A stretch of DNA of 64,000 nucleotides, from contig NZ_JFCA01000019.1 in the NCBI RefSeq assembly GCF_000612585.1, forward strand, positions 1-64,000. The letters run 5' to 3'. Under the pieces are notes generated by a model, which was given only the letters and a program-made list of their open reading frames with translations, ran no database searches and was not told where the DNA came from. The position numbers and the translations under genes were made by a program. This DNA is from Pseudomonas sp. CHM02. GTDB lineage: Bacteria; Pseudomonadota; Gammaproteobacteria; Pseudomonadales; Pseudomonadaceae. Position 1 is the stretch's first letter, and each line of letters begins with the position of its first letter. Positions 1 through 8,628 of this stretch are shown piece by piece.

Positions 1-18
1 CATTGACTGACACTGCGC

Positions 19-46
19 CATCGCGGGCAAGCCCGCTCCCACAGGG
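19..46. repeat. REP half-element at the window edge
   Basis: The stretch contains CGCGGGCAAGCCCGCTCCCACA, one arm of the GTGGGAGCGGGCTTGC-type REP sequence. The matching arm would lie to the left of the window, so the whole element cannot be judged. Confidence 0.6.
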
Positions 47-62
47 TATTGCGCCAGGCATG

Positions 63-91
63 AAAAAGCCCGCAGCGACGGCGGGCTTTTT
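63..91 (-). terminator. Rho-independent terminator of sutA
   Basis: An 11-bp perfect stem, AAAAAGCCCGC paired with GCGGGCTTTTT, encloses a 7-nt loop. It lies about 20 bp beyond the sutA stop codon, and the A/T flanks make it usable in both directions. Confidence 0.85.
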
Positions 92-112
92 CTTACAAGC
101 AGGTGACTGACC

Positions 113-439
113 TCAGATAGGTCGGCTGCCGTACTTGTTGTCCGGCTTCTTCGGTGGATCTGCCACCACGTTAGCCTCGACTTCCTGCACTTTGCCGCCT
201 TTAGCGAGGAACTCTTCCATCGCACGGGCCAGGGCATCACGCTCTTTGTTCTTGGCTTCAACGCTCGGCAATTCATCTACCGACACAGCCGCCTTGGCTT
301 TGCCTTTGGCAGCCGGGACCGGTGCATCATCGCCACCGTCGTCGTCAGCAACGTCTTCCGCCGCCGCTTCAAGACCTTCTTCGGTGTCGTCTTCGTCACC
401 TACTTCGAGTTCGTCGTTTTCCAGATCATCGTCGCTCAT
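113..439 (-). CDS. sutA: RNA polymerase-associated regulator SutA
   Basis: A 108-residue, strongly acidic protein. Residues 1-40 are almost all Asp/Glu, an Ala/Lys linker follows, and the C-terminus (about 60-108) holds a predicted helix (KNKERDALARAMEEFL) and a basic tail ending in KYGSRPI. This architecture matches SutA, the small Pseudomonas protein that binds RNA polymerase and raises transcription of housekeeping genes during slow growth. Length and position beside yjbQ and amtB agree with the P. aeruginosa locus. It has its own terminator, so it is probably monocistronic. Identification rests on overall composition and synteny, since there is no enzymatic motif to check. Confidence 0.85.
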   Translation of the reverse strand: MSDDDLENDELEVGDEDDTEEGLEAAAEDVADDDGGDDAPVPAAKGKAKAAVSVDELPSVEAKNKERDALARAMEEFLAKGGKVQEVEANVVADPPKKPDNKYGSRPI

Positions 440-542
440 GTTCTACCTCATGACTTGCGAAAAGCAGATTAGTTATAGCCCAGCTTCACCCTCTGTCGAC
501 GGCTGCTGGAAAAAAATCAACATCCACTGGATAACCAGTGGC

Positions 543-968
543 TTATGCCCCATCACCGTGCAAGGTGGCGAGGACTTTACGAGCATCGCCATGATCACGG
601 TGCTCGCCCAGATAAACACCTTGCCAGGTCCCCATCGCCAAGCGGCCGGCCTTCACCGGCAAACTCAGCTGGCAGCCCAGGAGACTGGCCTTGAAGTGCG
701 CCGGCAGGTCATCCGGACCTTCGTCGTTGTGTTCGAACCCTGCGCGGCCTTGCGGCACCAGCGAGTTGAAATAACGTTCGAAGTCACGGCGAACCGCCGG
801 GTCGGCATTCTCGTTGACGGTCAACGAGGCCGAGGTGTGCTGCAGCCACAGATGCAACAAGCCCACGCGACAGGCCTTCAATTCAGGCAAGCCGGCCAGC
901 AACTCATCGGTCACCAGGTGAAAGCCCCGGGGCTTGGCCCGCAGGGTAATCAGGGTCTGTTGCCACAT
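543..968 (-). CDS. yjbQ: YjbQ family protein (UPF0047)
   Basis: A 141-residue single-domain protein of the YjbQ/UPF0047 family. Family hallmarks include LWLQHTSASLTVNENADP (about 40-57), the HNDEGPDDLPAH segment (about 79-90) with conserved His and Asp residues, and the GTWQGVYLGEHRD segment near the C-terminus. Family members have weak thiamine-phosphate synthase activity in complementation tests and their physiological role is unsettled. It lies between sutA and amtB on the same strand, about 100 bp from the former. The length is normal for the family and all conserved segments are present. Confidence 0.85.
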   Translation of the reverse strand: MWQQTLITLRAKPRGFHLVTDELLAGLPELKACRVGLLHLWLQHTSASLTVNENADPAVRRDFERYFNSLVPQGRAGFEHNDEGPDDLPAHFKASLLGCQLSLPVKAGRLAMGTWQGVYLGEHRDHGDARKVLATLHGDGA

Positions 969-1138
969 ACAGTTCTCCGCCCATCGGCGCGCATTCTAGC
1001 GCGCTCTGGGAAAAAACAAAGTGTCGAATACGCCTACATGCCTGTAAGACATTCGCATGCTGAAAAGTGCCACGTGCGCCCCATCACAAACTCGACGCAA
1101 AAACCGGCACAGCTTGTTATGACTGACAAACGCCAGGC

Positions 1139-1172
1139 AAAAAAATGCCCGGCAAGCCGGGCATCTTTTTTT
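1139..1172 (-). terminator. Terminator of the glnK-amtB operon
   Basis: ATGCCCGGC pairs with GCCGGGCAT across a 2-nt loop, flanked by A and T runs. It lies immediately beyond the amtB stop codon on the minus strand. Confidence 0.85.
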
Positions 1173-1179
1173 CGCGTAC

Positions 1180-2517
1180 TTACAGGTTGTAGCCGCGCTC
1201 GTTGTGTTGCGCCAGGTCGAGGCCGACCGCCTCTTCTTCTTCGGTAACCCGCAGGCCCATGACCGCATCCAGCACCTTGAGGATGATGAAGGTCACGATA
1301 GCCGTGTAGATCACGGTGAAGCCGACGCCTTTAGCCTGGATCCAGACTTGTGCCGCCACGTCAGTCACAGTACCGAAGCCGCCCAGTGCAGGGGCTGCGA
1401 ACACACCGGTGAGGATCGCACCGACGATACCGCCGATACCGTGCACGCCAAACGCGTCCAGGGAGTCGTCGTAGCCCAGCTTGCGCTTGAGGCTGGTGGC
1501 GCAGAAGAAGCAGATCACACCGGCAACCAGGCCGATCACCAGGGCGCCCATCGGGCCCACGGTGCCAGCGGCAGGGGTGATGGCGACCAGGCCGGCCACC
1601 ACACCCGAGGCGATGCCCAGTGCGCTTGGCTTACCGTGGGTGACCCACTCAGCGAACATCCAGCCCAGCGCCGCAGCAGCGGTAGCGATCTGGGTGACCA
1701 GCATCGCCATGCCGGCAGTACCGTTGGCAGCAGCAGCGGAACCGGCGTTGAAGCCGAACCAGCCGACCCACAGCATGGCCGCACCGACCAGGGTGTAACC
1801 CAGGTTGTGAGGCGCCATCGGAGTGGTCGGGAAGCCTTTACGCTTGCCGAGCACGATGCACGCCACCAGGCCAGCAACACCGGCGTTGATGTGCACCACG
1901 GTGCCGCCTGCGAAATCCAGCACGCCCCAGTCGCCCAGCAACGAACCCGGGCCGCCCCATACCATGTGAGCAATCGGCGCGTACACCAGGGTGAACCAGA
2001 CGCCCATGAAGATCAGCATCGCGGAGAACTTCATACGCTCGGCGAAGGCACCGACGATCAGCGCCGGAGTGATGATCGCGAAGGTCATCTGGAAAGTGAC
2101 GAACACGGCCTCAGGGAACAGCGCCGCCGGACCAGTGATGCTCGCCGGGGTCACACCCGACAGGAACAGCTTGGACAAGCCGCCCACGAACGAGTTGAAG
2201 TTGACGACGCCAGCCTCCATCCCGGTGGTGTCGAACGCCATGCTGTAGCCGTAGACGAACCACAGGATGGTGATCAGGCCGGTAATGGCGAAGCACTGCA
2301 TCATCACGGAAAGAATGTTTTTGGAGCGAACCATGCCGCCGTAGAACAGCGCCAGGCCTGGAATGGTCATGAACAGCACCAGCGCAGTGGATGTGAGCAT
2401 CCATGCGGTGTCGCCGGAATTGAGGACTGGAGCAGCCACTTCGTCTGCCGCCATGGCCAGGCTTGGCATTACGATGGACAACAGGGCTCCGAGCCCTGCG
2501 AATTTACGCAGAGTCAT
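1180..2517 (-). CDS. amtB: Ammonium transporter AmtB
   Basis: A 445-residue ammonium/ammonia channel of the Amt/MEP/Rh family. A cleavable signal peptide (MTLRKFAGLGALL...SLAMA) is followed by about eleven hydrophobic helices. Family segments include GLALFYGGMVRSKN in the first helices and FGVHGIGGIVGAILTGVFA with a conserved pore histidine. The start at 2517 is preferred because it has AGGAG about 8 nt upstream and begins the signal peptide; the frame stays open for 38 more codons upstream without a good start. It lies 34 bp downstream of glnK, the usual operon in which GlnK blocks AmtB when nitrogen is plentiful. A terminator follows. Confidence 0.97.
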   Translation of the reverse strand: MTLRKFAGLGALLSIVMPSLAMAADEVAAPVLNSGDTAWMLTSTALVLFMTIPGLALFYGGMVRSKNILSVMMQCFAITGLITILWFVYGYSMAFDTTGMEAGVVNFNSFVGGLSKLFLSGVTPASITGPAALFPEAVFVTFQMTFAIITPALIVGAFAERMKFSAMLIFMGVWFTLVYAPIAHMVWGGPGSLLGDWGVLDFAGGTVVHINAGVAGLVACIVLGKRKGFPTTPMAPHNLGYTLVGAAMLWVGWFGFNAGSAAAANGTAGMAMLVTQIATAAAALGWMFAEWVTHGKPSALGIASGVVAGLVAITPAAGTVGPMGALVIGLVAGVICFFCATSLKRKLGYDDSLDAFGVHGIGGIVGAILTGVFAAPALGGFGTVTDVAAQVWIQAKGVGFTVIYTAIVTFIILKVLDAVMGLRVTEEEEAVGLDLAQHNERGYNL

Positions 2518-2551
2518 ATTGTTTTCTCCTGGGGCGTTGGGGTTTGGCGGC

Positions 2552-3061
<510 letters not shown>

Positions 3062-3100
3062 TCACAGCGACTGCATCAGTGCATGGGTCATGATCGTCTA

Positions 3101-3116
3101 AGCAGAAACCTTGCCA
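3101..3116 (-). promoter_or_regulatory. Predicted sigma-54 (-24/-12) promoter of glnK-amtB
   Basis: Read on the minus strand, TGGCAAGGTTTCTGCT matches TGGCACG-N4-TTGCW, with GG at -24 and GC at -12 separated by exactly 10 nt. Transcription would begin near 3091, leaving a leader of about 200 nt before glnK. The 422-bp gap 2891-3312 between glnK and ubiK holds this element, the NtrC-like site and presumably the ubiK promoter. Nothing else stands out. Confidence 0.7.
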
Positions 3117-3189
3117 GCTCCGTAAAAATCACTGAAATCAGTCCTTTGCCCACTTATGCCCACCTGCGGGGCTTTTTGGCGGCACCAAT

Positions 3190-3208
3190 GCGCACAAAAA
3201 CAGTGCGC
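3190..3208. promoter_or_regulatory. Possible NtrC binding site
   Basis: TGCGCACAAAAACAGTGCGC contains GCAC-N7-GTGC, the core of the NtrC dyad. It sits about 80 bp upstream of the -24 element of the glnK promoter, a plausible enhancer distance. Only one clear dyad was found. Confidence 0.5.
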
Positions 3209-3312
3209 CGCCGCCCGACCCCTTGCGCGAAAACCGTGCGCCCGAGGACATGAAAAAGACTATAGACGCTGCGTGATACACTGCCGGCCAACAGTTTTCC
3301 GGAATATTTCCC

Positions 3313-3573
3313 ATGCTCGCGCCCAAAGACCTCCTCGACGCCCTGAGCGGCCACGCCTCTCGCCTGTTCAGCGGCGACACCCCGCTGCCCCGCAATGAAA
3401 TCGAAAGCCAGTTCAAGGCGTTGCTGCAAAGCGGCTTCAGCAAGCTCGACCTGGTAAGCCGGGAAGAATTCGACAGCCAGATGGTCGTGCTGGCCCGCAC
3501 GCGTGCGCGGCTGGAGAGCCTGGAGGCCAAAGTCGCTGAGCTGGAAGCGCGGTTGACGCCGCCAACCGAATAA
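3313..3573 (+). CDS. ubiK: Ubiquinone biosynthesis accessory factor UbiK
   Basis: An 86-residue protein of the UbiK/YqiC (BMFP) family, which helps the cytosolic UbiJ-UbiK complex that makes ubiquinone under oxygen. The N-terminal half is amphipathic (LLDALSGHASRLF, IESQFKALLQSGFSKLDLV). The C-terminal half is a leucine/alanine-rich coiled coil (about 50-80: LARTRARLESLEAKVAELEARL), the trimerisation helix of this family. Start ATG fits family length. It is transcribed away from glnK and followed by a REPIN. Confidence 0.9.
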   Translation: MLAPKDLLDALSGHASRLFSGDTPLPRNEIESQFKALLQSGFSKLDLVSREEFDSQMVVLARTRARLESLEAKVAELEARLTPPTE

Positions 3574-3582
3574 CCCCTCCCT

Positions 3583-3682
3583 TGTAGGAGCGAGCTTGTT
3601 CGCGAAGAACCCGAGAGCGCCGCGTCAAACCAGATTCGCTGCGCTATCGTTGACGGTCTTCGCGAGCAAGCTCGCTCCTACA
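3583..3682. repeat. REPIN (inverted REP pair)
   Basis: TGTAGGAGCGAGCTTG on the left and its inverted copy CAAGCTCGCTCCTACA on the right enclose about 70 bp that itself contains TTCGCGAAG/CTTCGCGAG arms. This is the two-REP palindrome common in P. fluorescens genomes and lies between ubiK and yifB. Confidence 0.85.
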
Positions 3683-3797
3683 GTTGATTTTCCACCGCTC
3701 TGGATACGTTCTGTAAAACCTCCCCGCCTCGCGCCTCCCCGCCTCGACTACTCTTGAAAAACCGCAGGAAGCGGCCTCCATTCTTCAAGGAACGAGC

Positions 3798-5294
3798 ATG
3801 TCCCTCGCCATTGTCCACAGCCGCGCCCAGATCGGCGTCGAAGCCCCTGCCGTCACCGTTGAAGTACACATGGCCAATGGTTTGCCATCCCTGACGCTGG
3901 TGGGTTTGCCGGAAACGGCCGTCAAGGAAAGCAAGGACCGCGTGCGCAGCGCCATTCTCAACTCCGCGCTGCAATACCCCGCCCGCCGCATTACCCTCAA
4001 CCTCGCGCCCGCCGACCTGCCCAAGGACGGCGGGCGTTTTGACTTGGCAATTGCCCTGGGGATCCTGGCCGCCAGCGTGCAAGTGCCGGCGCTGATGCTC
4101 GATGACGTGGAATGCCTGGGAGAATTGGCGCTGTCCGGCGAGGTGCGGGCGGTGAAAGGCGTGTTGCCGGCCGCTCTGGCGGCGCGCAAGGCTGGACGCA
4201 CCGTGATAGTGCCGCGGGCGAATGCCGAGGAGGCGTGCCTGGCGTCAGGGTTGAAGGTGATCGCGGTGGACCACTTGCTGCAGGTAGTGGCGCACCTGAA
4301 TGGGCATCAGCCCATCGAGCCTTACAAGTCCGACGGTTTGCTGTACTTGAACAAACCGTACCCGGACCTGAGTGAAGTCCAGGGCCAACTGACGGCCAAG
4401 CGCGCGCTACTGATCGCAGCGGCGGGCGCGCATAACCTGCTGCTTAGCGGCCCGCCGGGCACCGGCAAGACATTGCTTGCCAGCCGCCTGCCCGGCTTGC
4501 TGCCACCGTTGAGCGAGCAGGAAGCCCTTGAAGTCGCGGCGATTCAATCCGTGGTCAGCCTGGCGCCCTTGAGCCATTGGCCCCATCGACCGTTTCGCCA
4601 GCCGCACCACTCGGCATCGGGGCCGGCGCTGGTGGGCGGCGGGTCGAAGCCGCAACCAGGGGAAATCACCCTGGCTCATCACGGCGTGTTGTTCCTCGAC
4701 GAGTTGCCGGAGTTCGACCGCAAGGTGCTGGAGGTACTGCGTGAGCCCTTGGAATCAGGGCACATCGTGATTTCCCGCGCCCGCGACCGGGTGAGTTTCC
4801 CGGCACGCTTTCAACTGGTGGCCGCGATGAATCCATGCCCTTGCGGCTATCTGGGCGAACCCAGTGGGCGCTGTCGCTGTACGCCGGAGCAAATCCAGCG
4901 CTATCGCAACAAGCTCTCCGGGCCCTTGTTGGACCGCATCGACTTGCACCTCACCGTAGCCCGGGAAACCACCGCGCTGAATCCAACCCAACAGGCGGGC
5001 GATAACACGGCCGAGGCATCGGCACGGGTCTCTCAGGCCCGCAATCGCCAACATCAACGTCAGGGCTGTGCGAATGCGTTCCTTGATCTGCCGGGGCTGC
5101 GCAAGCACTGCAAGCTGGCGAAGGTCGATGAAGGCTGGCTGGAAACCGCCTGCGAACGGCTGACGCTGTCGTTGCGCGCGGCCCATCGGCTGCTCAAGGT
5201 GGCGCGCACTCTGGCGGATCTGGAGCAAGCAGACGCCATCGCTCGCCATCATCTGCAAGAGGCCCTGCAATATCGCCCGGCAGCAATCACCTGA
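3798..5294 (+). CDS. yifB: YifB family Mg chelatase-like AAA+ ATPase
   Basis: A 498-residue AAA+ ATPase of the YifB/ComM group. Residues about 20-140 form the N-terminal ChlI-like fold (GLPETAVKESKDRVRSA), the Walker A is GPPGTGKT (about 217-224), Walker B is VLFLDELPEF (about 297-306), and a zinc-like cysteine cluster (NPCPCGYLG, CRCTP) follows. ComM-type homologues are hexameric helicases that assist branch migration during recombination of transforming DNA, so a role in homologous recombination is likely but unproved here. All ATPase motifs are intact and the length is typical. REPINs flank it on both sides. Confidence 0.93.
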   Translation: MSLAIVHSRAQIGVEAPAVTVEVHMANGLPSLTLVGLPETAVKESKDRVRSAILNSALQYPARRITLNLAPADLPKDGGRFDLAIALGILAASVQVPALMLDDVECLGELALSGEVRAVKGVLPAALAARKAGRTVIVPRANAEEACLASGLKVIAVDHLLQVVAHLNGHQPIEPYKSDGLLYLNKPYPDLSEVQGQLTAKRALLIAAAGAHNLLLSGPPGTGKTLLASRLPGLLPPLSEQEALEVAAIQSVVSLAPLSHWPHRPFRQPHHSASGPALVGGGSKPQPGEITLAHHGVLFLDELPEFDRKVLEVLREPLESGHIVISRARDRVSFPARFQLVAAMNPCPCGYLGEPSGRCRCTPEQIQRYRNKLSGPLLDRIDLHLTVARETTALNPTQQAGDNTAEASARVSQARNRQHQRQGCANAFLDLPGLRKHCKLAKVDEGWLETACERLTLSLRAAHRLLKVARTLADLEQADAIARHHLQEALQYRPAAIT

Positions 5295-5305
5295 TTGCCC
5301 AACAT

Positions 5306-5387
5306 TGTAGGAGCCGGCTTGCCGGCGATGCGCCAGTGGCCTTGCGGTGATTCCAGGGCCGCCATCGCCGGCAAGCCTGCTCCTACA
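5306..5387. repeat. REPIN
   Basis: TGTAGGAGCCGGCTTGCCGGCGAT and the inverted ATCGCCGGCAAGCCTGCTCCTACA enclose a short spacer between the converging yifB and chemoreceptor genes. Confidence 0.88.
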
Positions 5388-5401
5388 GGGATGGGGTGGT
5401 T

Positions 5402-7378
5402 TCAGCGGAAGCGGTCAACCTCATGGCGCAAGCTCGCCGCCAGGGTTTCCAGTTCCTTGGCGGTAATGGCCAGGTTCGACACCACTTCGCGCTGCTCGCT
5501 GTTGGCCAGCGCAATGCTCTGCAAGTTGCTGCTGAGCAAGGTCGCGGTGCTGCTCTGTTCCTGGGTGGCCGTGGTGATCGCGGCGAATTGCTGGCCGGCC
5601 GAGCGGCTTTGCTCATCGATACGCGCCAGGGCCGAGGCCACGTCGGCGTTGCGCGACAGGCCTTCCTGCATGAGCACGTTGCCGTGTTCCATGGTGCTGA
5701 TGGCGTTGCCGGTTTCCTGCTGGATACTCTGGATCATCCCGGAGATTTCATCGGTGGCCTGGCGCGTGCGCGATGCCAGGTTACGCACTTCGTCGGCAAC
5801 CACGGCGAAACCACGACCTTGCTCACCGGCCCGTGCCGCTTCAATGGCGGCATTGAGCGCCAGCAGGTTGGTCTGTTCGGCGATCGAAGTGATCACGCCG
5901 ACGATCCCGCCGATTTCCTGGGAACGCTGGCCGAGGGTGTTGATCACCGTGGCGGTGCTGTTCAGCGCAGTGGCGATGTGTTCCAGGGACGACGACGCCT
6001 CTTGCATCGAGGTACGGCCAATGCGGGTTTGTTGCGCGTTTTCCTGGGCCAGGCGTTCGGTGTTGCCCATGTTGTCGGCGATGTTCAGCGAAGTGGCGCT
6101 GAACTCTTCCACCGCGCCGGCCATGCTGGTGATTTCGCCAGACTGCTGCTCCATGCCCTCATAGGCACCACCGGACAACCCGGACAGCGCCTGGGCACGA
6201 CTGTTGACCTCTTCGGCCGCTTTGCGGATATGCGAGACCATGGTCGATAGCGCTTCACCCATCTGGTTGAAGCTGCGCGCCAACTGGCCGATTTCGTCAT
6301 GACTGGATACGTTAAGGCGCGCGCTCAAGTCGCCGGCGCCCAAGGCCTCGGCCTGACGCACCAGGTCACTCAGAGGCTGCAACTTGCTGCGCAGCAACCA
6401 CACCGCTGCGCCTACCGCGAACAGCATCGCCAACACACTGCCAATCACCAGACGGATCCCCACGGCCCAAGTGACTTCGCGGATTTCCGCCTTCGGCATG
6501 CTCGCCACCACCGACCACGGCCCGCCTTCGAAAGGCACCGAGACGCTGTAGAAGTCTTCGTTCTTGTCACTCCAGAAGCGGCCTTCGCCGGGCTTCTTCG
6601 CCAGGTCGAGCATCACCGGAATCGACTGGTCCAGTGCTTGCACGCCGGCAGGCGGTACCAACCAGCGTTTCTGTTCATCCAGCAAGGCCAGGGAGCCGGT
6701 CTTGCCGATACGGAAGCGCTTGAGGTTTTCGAACTGGGCGTTCTGGGCATCGGTGTAGTCGAAGCCGACAAACAGCACCGCAATCACCTTGCCGGCCGCA
6801 TCACGCACCGGTGTGTACTGGGTCATGTAGGAGCGTTCGAACAACACGGCGCGCCCGACGTAACTCTGCCCGGCGAGCAGACGTTGGTAAGCCGGGTGCT
6901 GGTGATCCAGAGCCGTACCGATGGCGCGACTGCCATCCTGCTTGGTCAGGGAGGTACTGATGCGGATGAAGTCTTCGCCGCTGCGCACGAATACCGTGGC
7001 CACGCCGCCGGAGGTGTCCTTGAACTCATCGACCTCATCGAAATCGTTGTTCAGCAGGTCGCTGCCCAGGAACAGGCCAGGGGTCTGCACGCCGGCCACG
7101 GCCACCGACTGGTCAGCCCGCACACTCAAGCCGGCGCCGAAGCGCTTTTCAAACAGCCCGCTCAAGCGCTGCGTACTTTCGCGCAGGGTGCTGTGGAAGG
7201 TATTGAGTTGGTCGGCGAGCAAACGCGCCTCGCTGGCCAGGTGTTCCTCTCGGGTGTCGAGGTTGGCTGAGTCGAGGGAACGCAAGGCAAACACGGTACT
7301 GCCGCTGATGACGACAGCCAGAATCACGGCTAACGCGAGGCCTAACTGTGAGGCTATCCGGGCGCGAGGTTGAGACAT
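5402..7378 (-). CDS. Methyl-accepting chemotaxis protein with a periplasmic Cache domain
   Basis: A 658-residue chemoreceptor. TM1 lies at about 10-30, a periplasmic Cache-type sensor (Cache_3/Cache_2-like, about 40-300) follows, TM2 at about 305-327, then a HAMP domain ([23 protein letters not shown]) and a long cytoplasmic coiled coil with the near-invariant hairpin tip ([21 protein letters not shown]) that binds CheA and CheW. No C-terminal CheR-binding pentapeptide is seen; the protein ends at EVDRFR. The sensor region suggests a small organic ligand, but no residue set points to one. It is a single gene with no che neighbours, so it feeds a chemotaxis pathway encoded elsewhere. Confidence 0.92.
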   Translation of the reverse strand: MSQPRARIASQLGLALAVILAVVISGSTVFALRSLDSANLDTREEHLASEARLLADQLNTFHSTLRESTQRLSGLFEKRFGAGLSVRADQSVAVAGVQTPGLFLGSDLLNNDFDEVDEFKDTSGGVATVFVRSGEDFIRISTSLTKQDGSRAIGTALDHQHPAYQRLLAGQSYVGRAVLFERSYMTQYTPVRDAAGKVIAVLFVGFDYTDAQNAQFENLKRFRIGKTGSLALLDEQKRWLVPPAGVQALDQSIPVMLDLAKKPGEGRFWSDKNEDFYSVSVPFEGGPWSVVASMPKAEIREVTWAVGIRLVIGSVLAMLFAVGAAVWLLRSKLQPLSDLVRQAEALGAGDLSARLNVSSHDEIGQLARSFNQMGEALSTMVSHIRKAAEEVNSRAQALSGLSGGAYEGMEQQSGEITSMAGAVEEFSATSLNIADNMGNTERLAQENAQQTRIGRTSMQEASSSLEHIATALNSTATVINTLGQRSQEIGGIVGVITSIAEQTNLLALNAAIEAARAGEQGRGFAVVADEVRNLASRTRQATDEISGMIQSIQQETGNAISTMEHGNVLMQEGLSRNADVASALARIDEQSRSAGQQFAAITTATQEQSSTATLLSSNLQSIALANSEQREVVSNLAITAKELETLAASLRHEVDRFR

Positions 7379-7555
7379 GAAGGCTCCTGGCCGAGGCCAG
7401 GATCATCCTGATCTCATAGCGCTACTCGGCAAATTATCTAGTGGGAAACGTTGAAGCACGAGGGTTCCAACACACCTACTTCGGCGGCGCGCGGCAATAC
7501 TTGAGCGAATCACAGGGGTATCACGCAAACGATTGCACGAACGGTCGTCCCCCCC

Positions 7556-8476
7556 TCAATCGAGGCGTTCAACCTGAGGCAACTCCATGGCCTTGACTTC
7601 CGCCTGGAGAAACTCCGCCAAGCGCCGCAGACGCTCGCCGCCGGGTCGGGTTTTCGGCCACACCAGGTAATAATTTTCACCACTGGCCACGGCGGTTGGC
7701 CAGGGCAGGCTCAGCCGCCCCTGGGCGACGTCTTCGGCCACCATCAGCAAGTCGCCCATCGACACACCATAGCCCCGCGCGGCGGCGATCATACCCAATT
7801 CGAGGGTATCGAATACCTGCCCGCCCTTGAGCGACACCTGGGATGACAACCTCATGCGCTCCAGCCAGTTGCGCCAATCGCGACGGTCGGGTGTGGGGTG
7901 CAGCAATTCGGCGGTGGCCAAGCGTGCGGCGTCCCAGGGCCCATCCGCCAACAGATTGGGCGCACCCACCGGAATCAGCAATTCCGGGAATAGATAACTG
8001 GCTTCCCAGTCCGCCGGAAAATGCCCATAACTCAGCAGCACCGCACAGTCGAACGGCTCCTGGTTGAAATCCACTTCATCCACACTCATCCAGGCACTGG
8101 TCAGTTGCACTTCGTTGCCCGGCTGCAAAGCCCGGAAACGACTCAGCCGCGCCAGCAACCACCGCATGGTCAGGGTCGAGGGCGCCTTCATGCGCAGGAT
8201 GTCATCTTCGGCGTTCAGGGTATGGCAGGCCCGCTCCAGCGCGGCGAAACCTTCGCGCACGCCGGGCAAGAGCAGGCGCGCCGCTTCGGTGAGCTGCAAA
8301 TTGCGGCCGCTGCGCTGGAACAGGCGACAGGCGAAATGCTCCTCCAATGTGCGGATATGTCGGCTCACTGCACTCTGCGTGATGGACAACTCCTCCGCCG
8401 CTCGGGTGAAGGAGTTGTGCCGAGAGGCGGCTTCAAATGCACGCAAGGCATAAAGCGGAGGAAGACGACGGGACAT
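7556..8476 (-). CDS. LysR family transcriptional regulator
   Basis: A 306-residue LysR regulator with an N-terminal winged helix-turn-helix (FTRAAEELSITQSAVSRHIRTLEE, about 22-45) and a C-terminal substrate-binding domain. The wording of the helix resembles the GcvA subgroup. The start at 8476 (MSRRLPPLYALRAFEAA) fits family length; the frame is open 40 codons further upstream, but that extension would run into the divergent promoter. It is divergent to the MATE transporter gene across about 150 bp, the classic arrangement for a LysR regulator and its target, so control of that transporter is a reasonable inference. The effector is unknown. Confidence 0.88.
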   Translation of the reverse strand: MSRRLPPLYALRAFEAASRHNSFTRAAEELSITQSAVSRHIRTLEEHFACRLFQRSGRNLQLTEAARLLLPGVREGFAALERACHTLNAEDDILRMKAPSTLTMRWLLARLSRFRALQPGNEVQLTSAWMSVDEVDFNQEPFDCAVLLSYGHFPADWEASYLFPELLIPVGAPNLLADGPWDAARLATAELLHPTPDRRDWRNWLERMRLSSQVSLKGGQVFDTLELGMIAAARGYGVSMGDLLMVAEDVAQGRLSLPWPTAVASGENYYLVWPKTRPGGERLRRLAEFLQAEVKAMELPQVERLD

Positions 8477-8628
8477 TGGGAAAGCTCCGACAGTGCAATG
8501 CGCAAACCCTACCAGAATCAAACAGGCATGAGTTTTAATCATGTGAACGATCGCATTTATCCCTTTGTGCAATGGGCTGGGAGCGCCGAGAATCAACCCT
8601 TCCCCAACCCTCCGAATTGTCGAGTGTG

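Noticed and set aside
135..1247. A 370-codon plus-strand frame across sutA and yjbQ
   Set aside because: It runs antisense to two well-matched genes and two terminators, and its translation is low-complexity Ser/Arg-rich; a GC-rich shadow.
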